DNA of 64,000 bases from Paraphoma chrysanthemicola. Lineage: Eukaryota > Ascomycota > Dothideomycetes > Pleosporales > Phaeosphaeriaceae. Below the pieces are notes generated by a model, which saw nothing but the letters and a program-made list of their open reading frames with translations, made no database searches and was not told the origin of the DNA. The DNA is taken from positions 558,001 through 622,000 of the forward strand of contig JAGMWG010000023.1 in the NCBI GenBank assembly GCA_020744225.1, written 5' to 3'. Shown here one piece after another: positions 44,309-56,485 of the stretch; positions within the stretch are counted from its first letter, which is position 1, and each line of letters starts with the position of its first letter. The position numbers and the translations under genes were made by a program.

Positions 44309-45558
44309 TCAGGACCCTCGAAGCCACGTTCCGATAATGCATCCCATCCCAGTCGATGCAGCTAAAGCACCGGCTTTGAACGTAGGAACCCCGGCTACTT
44401 TCGCAGCGAGACCAGTACCACCAGTGATAGCGCCAGCTATTGTCAAATCCTTCCGATTTATAGAATGGTGCCTTGCTCTCAGCATTGCCACCCATGCGTC
44501 CATCCTGGTTTCTTGTGGACCCGAGGTTGGAGTGATCTTCACTTGTCGCTGTACACCATTTATCACTGCCGGATGAGAGAAGGTTGAGCCATCACGACGC
44601 GCACGCATCCGCATGTACGAATCCACCATGCCGTAGAATTCCTTGCCCTCTGTGGCATCAGAAAACGAGTTGTTCAAAGTGCAACACCCATCCTCCGCAA
44701 CAAGGAAGCACCCATCCTCAACATATGGATTCAGTGCTGCAAAGACGACTTTGTTCGAGTTATCGGTGAGATTATCAGTCGAAGCCAGGGTCGGATACGC
44801 ATGGCGAAGATTCCAATCGCGGGTACCATCCGCCATTAGTAGTATCCAGGCGCCTTTGATGCCAAGCGCGACACTGACTGGAGGGGATTCAGATTCCTCG
44901 ATTGCTTTCTGCAAGTCCTTGGGCAGTGCATGCGCGATGTGCGAAGTCCCGCAGCGCGCAAAATAACTTCCTTTTGGCCCGATGCTGATGGATACATCGC
45001 GGACCTTCTCGACATCTTTTTGGACTTGCTCAGCAAGCCAGTGGTATAGCTTGATGTACGCATCCCGTGACTCGACAACTAAAGGTCTCAAATAAGTCTC
45101 CGTACGATCGATAATAAATGGGCACTCACATACAAGAATCAACATCTCCAGCTTTCACCGCTGGATGCCTGTCAGGACGCCTGATCGGGTATACACAACG
45201 CGACGCTTACTGTACCCATCATTCCATGTATGCGTCACCCTCGCATCGCCGTCTTCGTCGCAGCCTCCCATAAAAACGCCCGTATCGTGCTTGAAGGCCA
45301 CCCAGTATGGCTCATTGATGCCAAAGGTCGACCAGTCACTCGCGTTTGATCGAACGCTGGTGGTGGGGCTGTTAGCGTCCGGTACAGGCTAAGAACGACT
45401 ACGAGAACTCACAACCGCCATCGTCCGCCGAGACGACCCCAATACCAGCTCTGCGAACCGAAAGCAAAGTGCACATCGGATTTTGGTAGCTTGTAAGCGG
45501 CCGATGGCGCGTCTGCTTCACTGGTTGGCGTTGGCTGATCTTCACAGTCACTGGGCAT
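44309..45558 (-). CDS. Uncharacterised fungal protein with glycine-zipper-like C-terminus
   Basis: Exons 45558-45413, 45356-45211 and 45078-44309 give 353 residues, all junctions in phase. The N-terminal 250 residues contain repeated aromatic/Gly units: GSQSWYWGRLGGRW, INEPYWVAFKHDTGVFMGG, SISIGPKGSYFARCG, VALGIKGAWILLMADGTRDWNLR and VVFAALNPYVEDGCFLVAEDG. These look like a small beta-propeller or WG-type repeat fold. The last 44 residues form a hydrophobic Gly/Ala segment (TIAGAITGGTGLAAKVAG, then AGALAASTGMGCIIG) with GxxxG spacing, able to insert in membranes. No family name is known to me. It lies between two HET-domain genes. Intron 2 (132 nt) is longer than the others here and is the least certain junction. 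Confidence 0.6.
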
Positions 45559-46044
45559 GACGGGCCAAGATGAGCGCCTGGAATTAATTGCGAAGATATT
45601 ATGAGTACACGTTTACCACATACTACTGATGCGCGTCGTTTGAAGGCGCGAGGCTGGTATCGTGGGTTGCTGCCTGGCTGCGGAGGTCATACAGCGCCGA
45701 CGTCATCGTGCACTCACACGGCTGGCCTCAAATTATGCAGGCGCGCATTGCCAGCTCAAATGGCCCTCATCTGGGTAATAGCGCGATACGTACTTGGATG
45801 TTTTGGCTCTAGTCGCAATGAGCATGTGCGACTCTGAGGGCCTCTTTCCTATTCGAGCAAGCGTAGCGAAAACGGGATTTGGTAAGCATCATGCTTGCCT
45901 TCCACCGTACATCCCTCTCACTCTGATCTTCAGTTTCAAGCACTTCTTAATGCGTCGGCCTAGCCGCACCCTCTAGGGTCAATCTCCACCACTAGGGTAC
46001 GAGGTACTTGCCAGGATCTTCTCTGTACTAATCCCATCACCACC
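45559..46044. other. Divergent intergenic region
   Basis: No coding signal. Promoters of the unknown protein and HET gene 2 are expected. Confidence 0.4.
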
Positions 46045-48151
46045 ATGTCATTTAAATATCCCGTGCTCCCAGCATCTGGAAAACACATTCGCATACTCAC
46101 TGTGCACCCTGGTTATTTCAAGGATCCCATCCAATGCGCCCTAGAAGTGGTGGACTTGAACAAAGCGAGGTTCTATGCGCTGTCGTACACCTGGGGCGAT
46201 GAAAATGAGAAGGTAGAAATTGAGGTGAATGGGGAGAAGTTTGGTGTTACCCAGAATCTAGAGATTGCGCTATTGTATGTAAACTGCTCCCATCCTCTTT
46301 GTCCTTGTCTATCCCTGTGATCGTCAGCTTCTACAATCGTTGCTGCTGGCTCTGAAAGGAAACCTGTGATCGTGCTCTCCATAACTGACACTGACCGTAT
46401 CGCGCTATAGACACCTTCGTAAGCCTGATTCAGACCTAATTCTGTGGGCTGATGCAATATGCATCGACCAGACGAACGATCTTGAAAAATCACATCAAGT
46501 GGCTCTTATGGGGGAAATTTACAAGCGAACCGCTTCCGTAGGAATTTGGCTTGGATCTGATGGATCACCTCGCACACCCAAATCCGGTTCAACCAAGAGA
46601 CCCGCACGACAAGACCCCTTCGCGCTCCTCCGTGGCTTCATGGATGAGGAACGACATATTCATGAAATGCCCGGCTTCAACAAAATAGGAATCAATGCAA
46701 AAGGCGAGTTTTTGTGGCAAGGCTACGAATGGGAAGAAGACGAAGAATTCAAGAAATTCTGGGAATCTTTTCTTAAGATTGCAGACAGCAAGTGGTGGAC
46801 TCGCATGTGGACTGTCCAAGAGGCCATTCTACCTGAAACGGGCGTGGTGGCATATGATAACTACAGTATGGGCCTGTTGGACGTTATGAAAATTGGACAG
46901 AGTCTTGTTCGGCATAATACCTGTTGCGCAGCGGCTTTTGCTTGCGTACCGGCGGATATGCAGCAATCGTTGATCGACCTCTTCGGCAAGATCTCGGACC
47001 TCAATTTCGATCGCGATCGCACCAAAACACCAAAATCGATGATGCGGTACTTTGATGTACAATACCAGTACACTACATACAGTACTCGTCAATGCCGTGA
47101 CCCTCGCGACAAGATCTACGGCTTACTTCATATCAGCGAGGAGATATTCGTTGAGCCCGCACACCAGCTTGTCCCAGATTACTCCACTCCAGTTGCGCAA
47201 GTGTATTATGACGCTACCCGCGGGATGTTATTGGGACTTGATGGCGATCTTAAGTGTTTATCAGGTATAAGTCCCACTCTTAAAAGAAGCAAATGGGCAT
47301 CCTGGGTGCATGACTTTGCTGTGCTCGTTCCCGCACGCGACGCACAGAAAGCAACAAACTGGGCGTTGCATTATCGGTATTTCAACGCTTCAGGAGGACG
47401 ACGATGGGGATTTCGGCACTTCAGGACCGGGTGGCCATTGAACGAAGACGGACACCACCAACTTGGGCTTGGCGTCACAGGCAGGTGTGTAGCACATGTC
47501 GGAAGCATTTACGATGAAGCGCAGGACGCAGGGACATGGGAAGAAGTTGCAGCCCTGCAGGCCACCATCAAGAACTGGGTACTGAATGACAGTGGCCCGG
47601 GATCCAGTTGGGATCACAGGCTTAGACACACTGACGATGGAATGAACAAGATTTGGCGAACAATTCTTGGCGGAAAGGGACACGTCGAAGACAGTAAGCT
47701 CGTAAACTTTGGCTCTAAAGAAATGCGCTGGTTAGATTCTTTCCTGGAAAGTATGAACAGAGAAGAACCGTTCGACCCGGTGCTTTTCACCGAGCTCCTG
47801 TCAGCTGTAGATGGCAGATGTTACTTTCAGCCAGCTGTCGGAAATGGCCGAGGTCTGTGCTACCCGACGGTCAAGCCTGGCGATGAGATCTGGGTCATCG
47901 ACGGAAGCAGAGTGCCTCTGATTTTGCGACCTGTACAGCTTACCAACGATGAGAAAGCTGCGCTAGAGCCCCACGAAGCATACGAGCGCACCGAGAGTGA
48001 TGGTCTCCTTGAGCCTAAAGAGGACTATGAGTCTCATCGAGCTCCGACGTGCTACTATGAGCTAATGGGTGATTGCTACTTCGACGAGTATATGGACGGC
48101 GAAGCCATGCGCGATGAGAGCTTGGAAGATGCTTTTATCATGCTGGTCTAG
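46045..48151 (+). CDS. HET-domain (heterokaryon incompatibility) protein 2
   Basis: Exons 46045-46274 and 46411-48151 give 656 residues; the 136-nt intron splits the HET domain. Motifs are intact: FYALSYTWGDENEKVEI, LWADAICIDQTNDLEKSHQ with EIYKRTASVGIWLG, and WWTRMWTVQEAIL. An insertion after the second motif (SPRTPKSGSTKRPARQD and onward) is longer than in HET protein 1. CRDPRDKIYGLLHIS follows. The C-terminus is acidic (YFDEYMDGEAMRDESLEDAF) and otherwise unrecognised. The expected role is non-self recognition leading to cell death. The two HET proteins are not close paralogues by eye outside the motifs. Confidence 0.92.
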
Positions 48152-48765
48152 CCATTTGACACGAATTTGACCCCGCTAGAGCAGTGTGTGACGTTGCAGG
48201 GCTCTCGCGAACATGATCTTACTCGCAAATCTTCGCACATTCAAGCGTTCCCCAGAGCCCCTCATCAGCTTTCCAATCAAAGGATAAAGCACATCATGTT
48301 CGCACCAAACCGTTTGCTCAATTTGAACTTTCTTAGCGTGTCTTGTGCCCTATTTTCATCTGTCAAAGGTCTCAGACCTCGATGGAAATGTAATGTCTAA
48401 GCTCTTACTCTGTAGACATTGATCTCTTTCCTCTCTTTCTGTCCAATGCTGTAACCCCTATGTGATTTCTTTGCAATGATTACGACTGATCGGAACCCAG
48501 GACTTGCCAGCAGCAACGAGATACCCTGAAGGTGTTACACGTGTAGCTGCCCGTATTTTGAAGGCAACTGGGCCACACATGTGTTCACGAAAGTCTACAA
48601 TGCTGTTACAACTCAGTCAAACAATGAACTTATATTTCGATGAGTACAACAGATGCGACAGACTATTCTGCAATGGAAAGGACATATAAGGACCTCATAC
48701 TAATTAGAATCCAAGGTGATGTTCGTCGTCCACCAATAAGCTATCCACTAACATTACGCGCAATT
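48152..48765. other. Convergent 3' region
   Basis: No gene is seen. This is moderately AT-rich sequence. Confidence 0.4.
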
Positions 48766-49698
48766 TCAGTGCTTTGCAAACAGCGGTGCGAATATCTCTG
48801 GCCTCTGATAATGTCCGGCATAGTCGAACGTATGCTTATACGCTTTCACCACCTCAGTGTCGACATCAGCGTAGAGTATCTCGTCGGTTGATCCATTCGC
48901 CATCGGACCTGCTACGATATTGCCTCCAGGCCCAAATATAACAGCTCGGCGTTTCTTCTGCTCATCGCGCATGAAGTTGCGGATCTCGTCGGTTGTGCCG
49001 TACATCTCGATCTCGTCATCAGCAACCACACTGGCAGGATTGATGACAAACGCGCCCACGGAAAACGCTACAGCGCGACCAGCTGCGTTGATCAGGTTGT
49101 TCACCTCCAAGCCAAAGCTGAGGAACTGGGGCCAAGACGCGACATGGACGATGGGGTAGTCGACCGCGGTAGCATATTGCCCAAGTGGATTGCCGTTCTC
49201 TGCGCAGATGAGGCCGCTCAGACCACCAAACTCAGTCTGTGCAGTCGTCTTGCTCCCAGTCTGACCAGGCGCATATATTAGCCGCTCACCGACCGTTGGC
49301 ACATACTTTTGGTGCTTGTGAAGGAGTGACCCGTCGCTGCCGATGATGAGGTGGGTATTGTACAGCGTACCCGTAGTATTGGCGATGCGCTCGTTGATAC
49401 CGACGACGGCTGAGATGTTGGCTTCGCGACATGCATCTTGTAATGCAGAAACCTCAGGCCCGGGCACTTCAAGAGCATTCTCGAAGAGTTGAACGTACAG
49501 TGAGGTCTTGAGTGGATCGGCATCAGCGATGAGTGGATGCCACCCCGGATACCCCGGAATAAAGGCTTCAGGAAATCCGATGACGTTCGCGCCGTTTCTA
49601 CCAGCCTGTGTAATGAGGTTGCACGTCTTTTGCGTTGTGGCAGACTTGTTGAGGAAGATAGGTGCGGCTTGCACCGCCGCGAGCTTGAGTGATACCAT
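48766..49698 (-). CDS. Nitrilase-family carbon-nitrogen hydrolase
   Basis: Single exon, 310 residues, standard nitrilase length. The triad is present: Glu44 in IGFPEAFIPGYP, Lys131 in HKHQKYVPTVGER and Cys165 in GLICAENGNPLGQY. The second Glu comes from GINERI. FIPGYPGW and the GRAVAFSVGAFVIN region fit the nitrile-hydrolysing branch over amidase-like ones. True nitrilases normally have CWEN at the nucleophile; here it reads CAEN, which may change substrate choice. Fungal members convert aliphatic or aryl-acetonitriles or cyanide-related compounds to acids, in the cytosol. Start at 49698 (MVSLKLAAVQAAP) is well supported by the conserved first strand. Confidence 0.9.
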   Translation of the reverse strand: MVSLKLAAVQAAPIFLNKSATTQKTCNLITQAGRNGANVIGFPEAFIPGYPGWHPLIADADPLKTSLYVQLFENALEVPGPEVSALQDACREANISAVVGINERIANTTGTLYNTHLIIGSDGSLLHKHQKYVPTVGERLIYAPGQTGSKTTAQTEFGGLSGLICAENGNPLGQYATAVDYPIVHVASWPQFLSFGLEVNNLINAAGRAVAFSVGAFVINPASVVADDEIEMYGTTDEIRNFMRDEQKKRRAVIFGPGGNIVAGPMANGSTDEILYADVDTEVVKAYKHTFDYAGHYQRPEIFAPLFAKH

Positions 49699-50096
49699 CG
49701 CGACAAGTGTTTAGAAAAGATATAGCGTACCATATCAGCGGCGCTCAGCGCTTTCCGTGTATTTATGTTTATACTTCACACTGGACCTCTTCCTACCATC
49801 GGCTGCCGACGCACACAGAGAATGCCGACGGAGGACATGCCGCTCGGCATCGCGTTTCGGCCCTTCTTTGATGCGGCCTCTACCAGAGGCAAGTAAACTG
49901 ACGACATATCTTACTTTAGTCCGAAGACGCCGCTTAATATCTAGGAGACAAGAACAACGCCCGGAGCAGTCCCCATTGGATCCCCTTGTCTCCCGCGTCG
50001 CCTCTTCCATGCAAACTAGCCTTGTGAATCGGCGGCACTCTGGCGTAACAGTTGCTCATCTGCTCGTATAGATACGTGGGCACCTTCCACACGCTG
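49699..50096. other. Intergenic region
   Basis: This is the 5' flank of the nitrilase gene and the 3' flank of the doubtful gene to its right. A frame over 49934-50200 is probably read-through of that gene's last exon in another frame. Confidence 0.35.
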
Positions 50097-51682
50097 TCAC
50101 TGTCCTCGAGAAGAGCCTTCCTCCATGCTGGTTGCGGTGCCGCGAATCGTCGGGTGGAATAGCTTTTTCGCTCTTGCAGCTGTGCTGCACAGCTTAGCAT
50201 TCCCTCTTTCCTGCCGCCATATCGTGCATACCCTTTCCCTCTGGTGCGTAGATGAATTCGTCAGCGCACTGGGATCCTTGATTTACCACCAGTTCGTGTA
50301 CGGTGACGGCTTCGCCATCGACAGTGTACCCCTACTTCTTTGGCCGCATGCCGCGTAAGCTGGCTCGCAATCTTATCTACATCTTCCGATGGAAAGCGTG
50401 GTGCCTTCTCGTGGTCGACTGTTTGTATGGTCTGCCCCGCAGTGCTTCTTCGAAAAGCAGTCTATCCTGCCTCTCTTACTTTGATATGTCCATGCAGCAG
50501 AGCTGGTAATCCGATCTTTGCACATGCTCGCAGATCGAGCACTTGGCCAGATCATTCATCAGTCCGGAATTCGTCCAGTGCAATACTACTACACCCTCCG
50601 CAAGAAAGAAGCAAGGCTCTTGGCCCAGGATGAAATGAAACTCGGTGAGTGGCCGTTGCTGTGGAGTGCGCTTCTCTGGCTCTCGCCATAATTGCCTGAA
50701 AGGTCCTTAGTTCACATTTCACTCCCTTGGAACCAAGGAAAGTTTCAACTATACTTTTCTTTCACATTGTGTATCACCGGTGCAAATCTTGGTACGGCCT
50801 TTGAGACTTGACACAATGCAGGTTAGCCGTCTCACATTGCAAGAGCTCTTTCACATAGACATGTCGCACATATCTGGCCGCATGCAGCCGTGTACACCCT
50901 GTCTGAGCTGTCTGCAATGGAAGCACAGTACTGGCGTGCATAGCTGCTCGATTGCGACGCAATGTTGTTGCCTCCATCGAACGTCATGCTGTCGTACTTC
51001 AGCAGGTTCTCCTCTTCCTCTTTCGTCGCCACCTTGATGCTCACTGACGCGTACTGTCCATTGAACGTTGGTCTTCAGAGTCAGCGCACGTGCGGGATAT
51101 TTCAATGGCTGTTCGAGTGACTTCCTCGACGCTGCTCATACCTTTTCTGAACGGCCTGCTTGGCAGCCTCCGTGTTCGCTACCATTTTCGCCGGGCCGTC
51201 ACCTTCCTAGATAATGTTCATTAACAGCTAGCGCATGTTTCTTTCATCTGTGTTGCTTGTATTCGTCGTCCGCGAAAGCGCTGTGCCTGGTGCCGTTGTT
51301 GTTCGCTGGCTACGACGGGCACTCATATCTGCGTCAATGACGGTTTGATTGAGAGGGCGTTGAGCAACGTTCAAAGCGACCCAATCGCTTTATACGGCTC
51401 TGCAATTCGGACACTAGGAAATGCTTCTGAGACTGAAACGTTGCGTGGTCGCTTTGGATGTCTTTGATGATCTTGTTCCGTTTCGCAATGACCTCGGCTA
51501 GCTGTCCTAAATCGGCATTGCTGCCCTTGGGGAACCCACTCGGGACGCAGGAGATGCGTCCAGTGAAACCCGGTGGCAGAACATGGTGGAACAAGTGCTC
51601 CGACGTGTTGTGATGTTCGTTCGTCATCCACTGGAAGTTGTACTGCCGCCGCACCCCTTTTCTTCTGGATCACTCGGGGCAC
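50097..51682 (-). pseudogene. Cysteine-containing gene of doubtful integrity, unknown function
   Basis: Several coding-like blocks on the minus strand connect through plausible introns. Block 1 (about 51682-51330) includes VLPPGFTGRISCVPSGFPKG and a coiled-coil-like stretch. Block 2 is AKMVANTEAAKQAVQKR, and a good intron (51141-51073) leads to block 3 (from 51072: FNGQYASVSIKVATKEEEE, then YTAACGQICATC). Block 4 (about 50583-50475) has NDLAKCSICEHV and QLCCMDIS. Block 5 (about 50440-50097) has FPSEDVDKIASQLTRHAAKEVG, then YTVDGEAVTVHELVVNQGSQC and DEFIYAPEGK, and ends at a TGA. Between AKEVG and YTVDG the frame slips by one base in a run of four G. The joins between blocks 1-2 and 3-4 were not resolved. 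It may be a decayed gene, or an intact one with an assembly error. No family is recognised. Confidence 0.35.
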
Positions 51683-52501
51683 TGTTGTTTAGGTTGGAAA
51701 CGACGTGAAGCGCCTCGAGCACCTTCGCGCTCAGTTTTCTGGCATGTTATCTGTCTGGCGCCGAAGTGGTGGTGACAGGTCATCGTGTGGACATGGCAGT
51801 GCCATCCTGCACAATATTGGGCCGCTCGCACCAGCGCGCCCGCAGTGAGTAATCACAACAGTGCTGTTCTCTTGCTCAATCGGTACATGCGCCTGCCACA
51901 CAGCTGGTAGTGGAATCTCGACCTACTTCCTGCGATTCTCTAGGGGCATGTCTCGAGGAGTGGGTGAGCAAGAAGGATGGTCTGGATGATTGAAAGATAC
52001 TTCATGTAGTAATGATGATCATTGGGAGAGCGATCGTAACGATGAGGTGGCGGAACTAGCTCATGGAACTGGGTTGGCATGCCTTCCCGTACCCTGTTGA
52101 GGGTTAGACTAATAGTAAAGAGGAGGGTTTACCAAGCTCAGATAATCCTCTGTCACACAAACAAAGAACTGGAGCCAACACGCGACAGAGGCTCTGGTGG
52201 ATAGCGCTGCAGAATTAAGTGAAACCTTTTTGATATCATGGAGTCGTTACGGTCACTGTAAACAGCAATATTGATGCACGTGGTTCAACACTTCACCCCG
52301 CGGAACACCTTACACACGAGCCTCAATTCTGTTCTTGTTACATCTGGAATGTAATCGTTTCACAACCGGGAGCCATGCCCGAGCGAATCAAAATCCAGCG
52401 TGACGTCAAATCGGAAGACGTAAGAAAGGGTTAAGTGCAACCTGTCCTGCCCAACCACGAGCATTGCCCATCCCGGATGCGATGCAATTCTACCGCTAGA
52501 A
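51683..52501. other. Intergenic region
   Basis: No supported gene. Promoter of the histidine kinase expected at the right end. Confidence 0.35.
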
Positions 52502-55500
52502 ATGGCTAGTACAAACAAAACTCGCCTGCTGTCTGACGTTGAGAACGCTATCAAAGAGCATGAATTTAACAAGTACTGAGTTATATCGCTCACTTACACA
52601 TCTCTGCTCATTTGGCGCCTAGATACCTCCAACTGCTACCACCACGCAGGGACAATCAGCTCAACCCGGTAAATGTCGCTCCCTTCACAGCCGCATCGCT
52701 ACAATTCGATACTTTGCGCGACGCTCTCAATACACATGTGGAGCTTGTGGTTGCCCGTCTTTGTACGTGTTTCGGCCATCAAACGAAGATACAAAAATAT
52801 CAATGACAATATATAGCGGTTCAAGCAGCCTTCGTTGTTCTCACGAATGGAGATAGTCAACATCTTCTTGCCGGATGCAAGTGGCCGCAAGCAAGCAACG
52901 ACGATGATGCACGGGTCAAAGACGCCAATTGGCTAGGAGCCATCGACGCACACCTACCCATATGGCGTTCTGTCTTTCAGCGAACTATTTCAGTAAATGA
53001 ATATCCGGTGCCAGCACAAGACAAAATATTCAGTGTTACTTCAATGAGCGACAGTGACGCCTTCCGTAGGCTCTCATTGGTCGCACGGGTCCCAACTTTG
53101 GGCTTTTATGCCGGTACGCCTATCACTTCGAGACACGGCGTAAATGTTGGCATCGTGTTTGTCGTCGACGACCTTATGCGGAAGGGTCTTGCCGCCAGGG
53201 AATGTAAGTTTTTGACAACAACATCAAGGAAATGTATGCAGTTACTCGAATTCGCACGAGAAGGCGGACTGCGCGACAGGTGGACCTTGATGAACTCCCA
53301 GCTTGATCGTTTTATCAGATCACACGATGTTATCACTCAGGCTCTGAATGAATCGGCAGCTATCAAGGGCGAGACAGAATCAAAACTGGAGAAGATCGAA
53401 GTCCAGCATGTGAGGGATATTGCGCATCAATTCCGCACAGCCAGCCACGCAGTAGACGACTTGCTTTCATTACAAAATGATTTGGGCAAGGACTCAGAGT
53501 CTACACGGTTACTGGAGGCCGAAGCCGCTAGGGACGTTCGCTTAGTGCAGGAGGAAAAGGAGCGCAATGCACGCAGCTTAGAGGGCCGATCAAAAGTCGA
53601 AGAGGAGCTTGGATTTTCCAAAGGAGAGACCACGTACCGCAAAACATTTCGAAGAGCTGCGGAGTGCTTGCAAGCGGGCTTACAGGTTGATGGCGCAATG
53701 TTTTGCGATGGCATCGTTGGCTTCCATGGCTCGATTCAACCCGTTGCAGAACCGGAACAAGAACTGGAACACGAAAGGAAGAAAGGCCCTCATCGAAACT
53801 CCGACGACTGGGGTACCACTTCCTGCAAATTCCGATCCTGGGAGCGTCAAGCTCCGGACAAAGAGCACGATAAGAGTACCTCAGCACCGCAGCCGTGGAT
53901 CAGTGGAGAGGCAACGAGAGTATTTACCAGTCCAGAGTACCAGAGAGGTGTCTACGTCGATCGCCCGGCTGAGATATTGGGTATACATACACGAGAGCGA
54001 GGGATAATTCCTATGACAACAACGATATCTGGAAGTACTTTGGGCATGGTCGAGGTCGACGAAGGCTACCTCCAGCGGCTAATGGACCGACATCCCGAAG
54101 GCAATGTGTGTCATTTTCCCGATGGCACGAACACCATATATTCAGTCCAGGATGATACACTCTCTAGGAATGATTCAAAAGAGGAGGTCCAGCGTCTCTC
54201 GTCGAATTTTCCGGGCATAAAGCAACTTATCTTTCGGCCTCTGGACGATCCCGTGAGCTTAAAGCGCCTAGCCGGATGCTTCATATGGAGCATACAGACA
54301 CGGCCAATTTTAACGGACAGTGTGGACTTATCCGCTCTCAAAGGATTCCTACATGTTGTACAAGCCGAAATATGCAGGATTGACACGGTCGCGGCGATGA
54401 AGCAAAAAGAGGCGTTTGTCTCGTCAATCAGCCACGAGTTGAGTAAGTCATCGTGTGCGGACGCACGCTTGCTACAGGCTGACTTCGTTAGGGACTCCAC
54501 TTCATGGTATTCTTGGTGCCGTACAGTTACTTGGGGACACGGGTCTGGACAATTTCCAGACGGTGCTAAGAAGTACCATCAAGTCATGTGGCTCAACGCT
54601 CCACGAGACCCTTTCTAGTGTACTATCCTATGCAAAGATCAACCAGTTCGAGCGAAGACAAGATCAATATCGTCAGGGGCGCCCACTTGACTCGATATGG
54701 GCCCTCACAGACAAGGAAGGTATGGCTGCAGGCCCTGACAGAGACTTTGAAGGCTTGTACATGTCTGTGAATATTGCAATGCTATGCGAAGAGATTGTTC
54801 GAATGCTCGAAGCTGGACTATTGTTTAGCACGCCAAAAGAAGATTACAACACCGTGGTCATACTCAATATTCGATACGAGGACAACTGGTGTTTTTACAC
54901 GGAACCTGGTGCACTCCGCCGAATTGCAGCTAACGTCATTGGCAATGCATTGAAGTACACTCCCCAGGGCTCGGTGACCGTCACGCTTTCAACGTCTCAA
55001 GAACTCGAAGACACAAGATCGTCGAATACCGATCGATCGTCTGGACGCATGGTGAATCTCACTGTTACCGACACAGGCAGGGGAATGTCTCAGGAGTTTT
55101 TAGAGCACCACCTCTTTGTCCCTTTTACCCAGGAAGATGCAACCACGTCAGAAGGTGTGGGGCTGGGAATGTCCATCGTAAAGAGCTTGGTTTCTTTACT
55201 CAGTGGCGAGATTCTTGTGAAGAGCAACGCGGGCAGGGGTACCGAGATACGACTTTCGATGCCAATGGGAAGGAACACAGCGGATCAGGATGAACCAGAG
55301 CAGCCCGCGGTCAGATTTGCACATGATATCGACTACCTCCGTTCAATATGTTTGTCGGTCATTGTGTTTGGCTTTCCTGGGCCCATTCATGACAGCATGA
55401 AGATTTATCTCCTGGAGTGGTTTCAATGCACTTTACTGGACGTTGGAGACGATCGCAACCCTGACATCATCATCATCGAAGAGGGGCATCCCGAGGCTAA

Positions 55501-56485
55501 AGCTGCAGCTGAGAAGGAGGCACCTCGTTACGGCGACCAGGGCGTTTTGCTTAGTATCGTAATGGACCCGGCCAGGCTTGGCAAAAAGATGGAAGAGATC
55601 GAAGGGTACCCGCAATATGAACGGCTTCCACGACCCCTGGGCCCTCGCTATTTATCCCGAGCGCTTATCTCATGTGTTAGCAAGCTAGAGCTTCTTCGCA
55701 AGCTTAAAAGTCCTCCCAAGTGCGAGGAAATTCAGCAAGAGGAAGAAGCAAAAGGAAAGGAGAATAGACGGGATAGTGGGGGCTCGCCTGACAAAGATCA
55801 AAAACAAGGATCTCCTTCACCAAATGAAGGAGTGCAAAGTATATTTCAACAGGACAACATCGGCAACGGTATCTGGGACGAGCAATTGACAAACCGTCGG
55901 TCAGAACTTCGGGTTCTCATTGTCGATGACAACACTTTGAACACGAGACTCCTTGGGGCGTTTCTCCAGAAGTATGGCTGTCGCAACATCCAAAAAGCAG
56001 AGAATGGAGCTGTAGCAGTTGAGGCAGTCAAGAATCATGTAGATTGCTTTGACATCATCTTCATGGGTACGTTTGTCTTCTGTTTCTGTTGTCTCCTGTT
56101 ATTCCTCTTCCTACGTCTGCAGCTACTGCATCTTTGAATGGAAGAATACTGCACGTCCCACAGCATATCTCAAGAAATTCGTGCGAGAACATCACTCAGA
56201 CACCACCAGATTCTAACTAGATCTTCAGATCTAACGATGCCCGTCATGAATGGGTTTGAGGCCACTCAGGAGATTCGCTCCGTAGAAAAAGAACGTGGTG
56301 TTGCGAGACAAACAATAAGGACACCCATGCCGGCTGTTGTGGTCGCCTTAACGGGACTGGGCAGCAGTCGTGACGAAGAATGTGCTTACGCAGCTGGTGT
56401 TGATTTTTTCATTACGAAACCTGTACGATTTGCGAGTATAGAATATCTACTAAGACAGTTTGAAGATGGGACTCTTCAGAGATAA
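52502..56485 (+). CDS. Hybrid histidine kinase with N-terminal GAF-like region and C-terminal receiver
   Basis: Five exons (52502-52572, 52623-52762, 52817-54442, 54492-56066, 56229-56485) give 1222 residues with all phases matching. A GAF-like sensor region (VARVPTLGFYAGTPI) lies in the first 200 residues. The dimerisation/phosphoacceptor helix has His610 in SISHELRTPLHG. The ATPase domain shows the N box (NVIGNALKYTPQG), DTGRGMS and GVGLGMSIVKSLV. The receiver starts LRVLIVDDNTLNTRLL, has phosphoacceptor Asp1138 in FMDLTMPVMNGFEA and Lys in FFITKPVRF. It passes phosphate His to Asp and onward to an HPt protein such as Ypd1, controlling stress or morphogenesis pathways. The 162-nt last intron splits the Asp1138 codon (G/AT). 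The group within fungal kinases was not determined. Confidence 0.92.
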
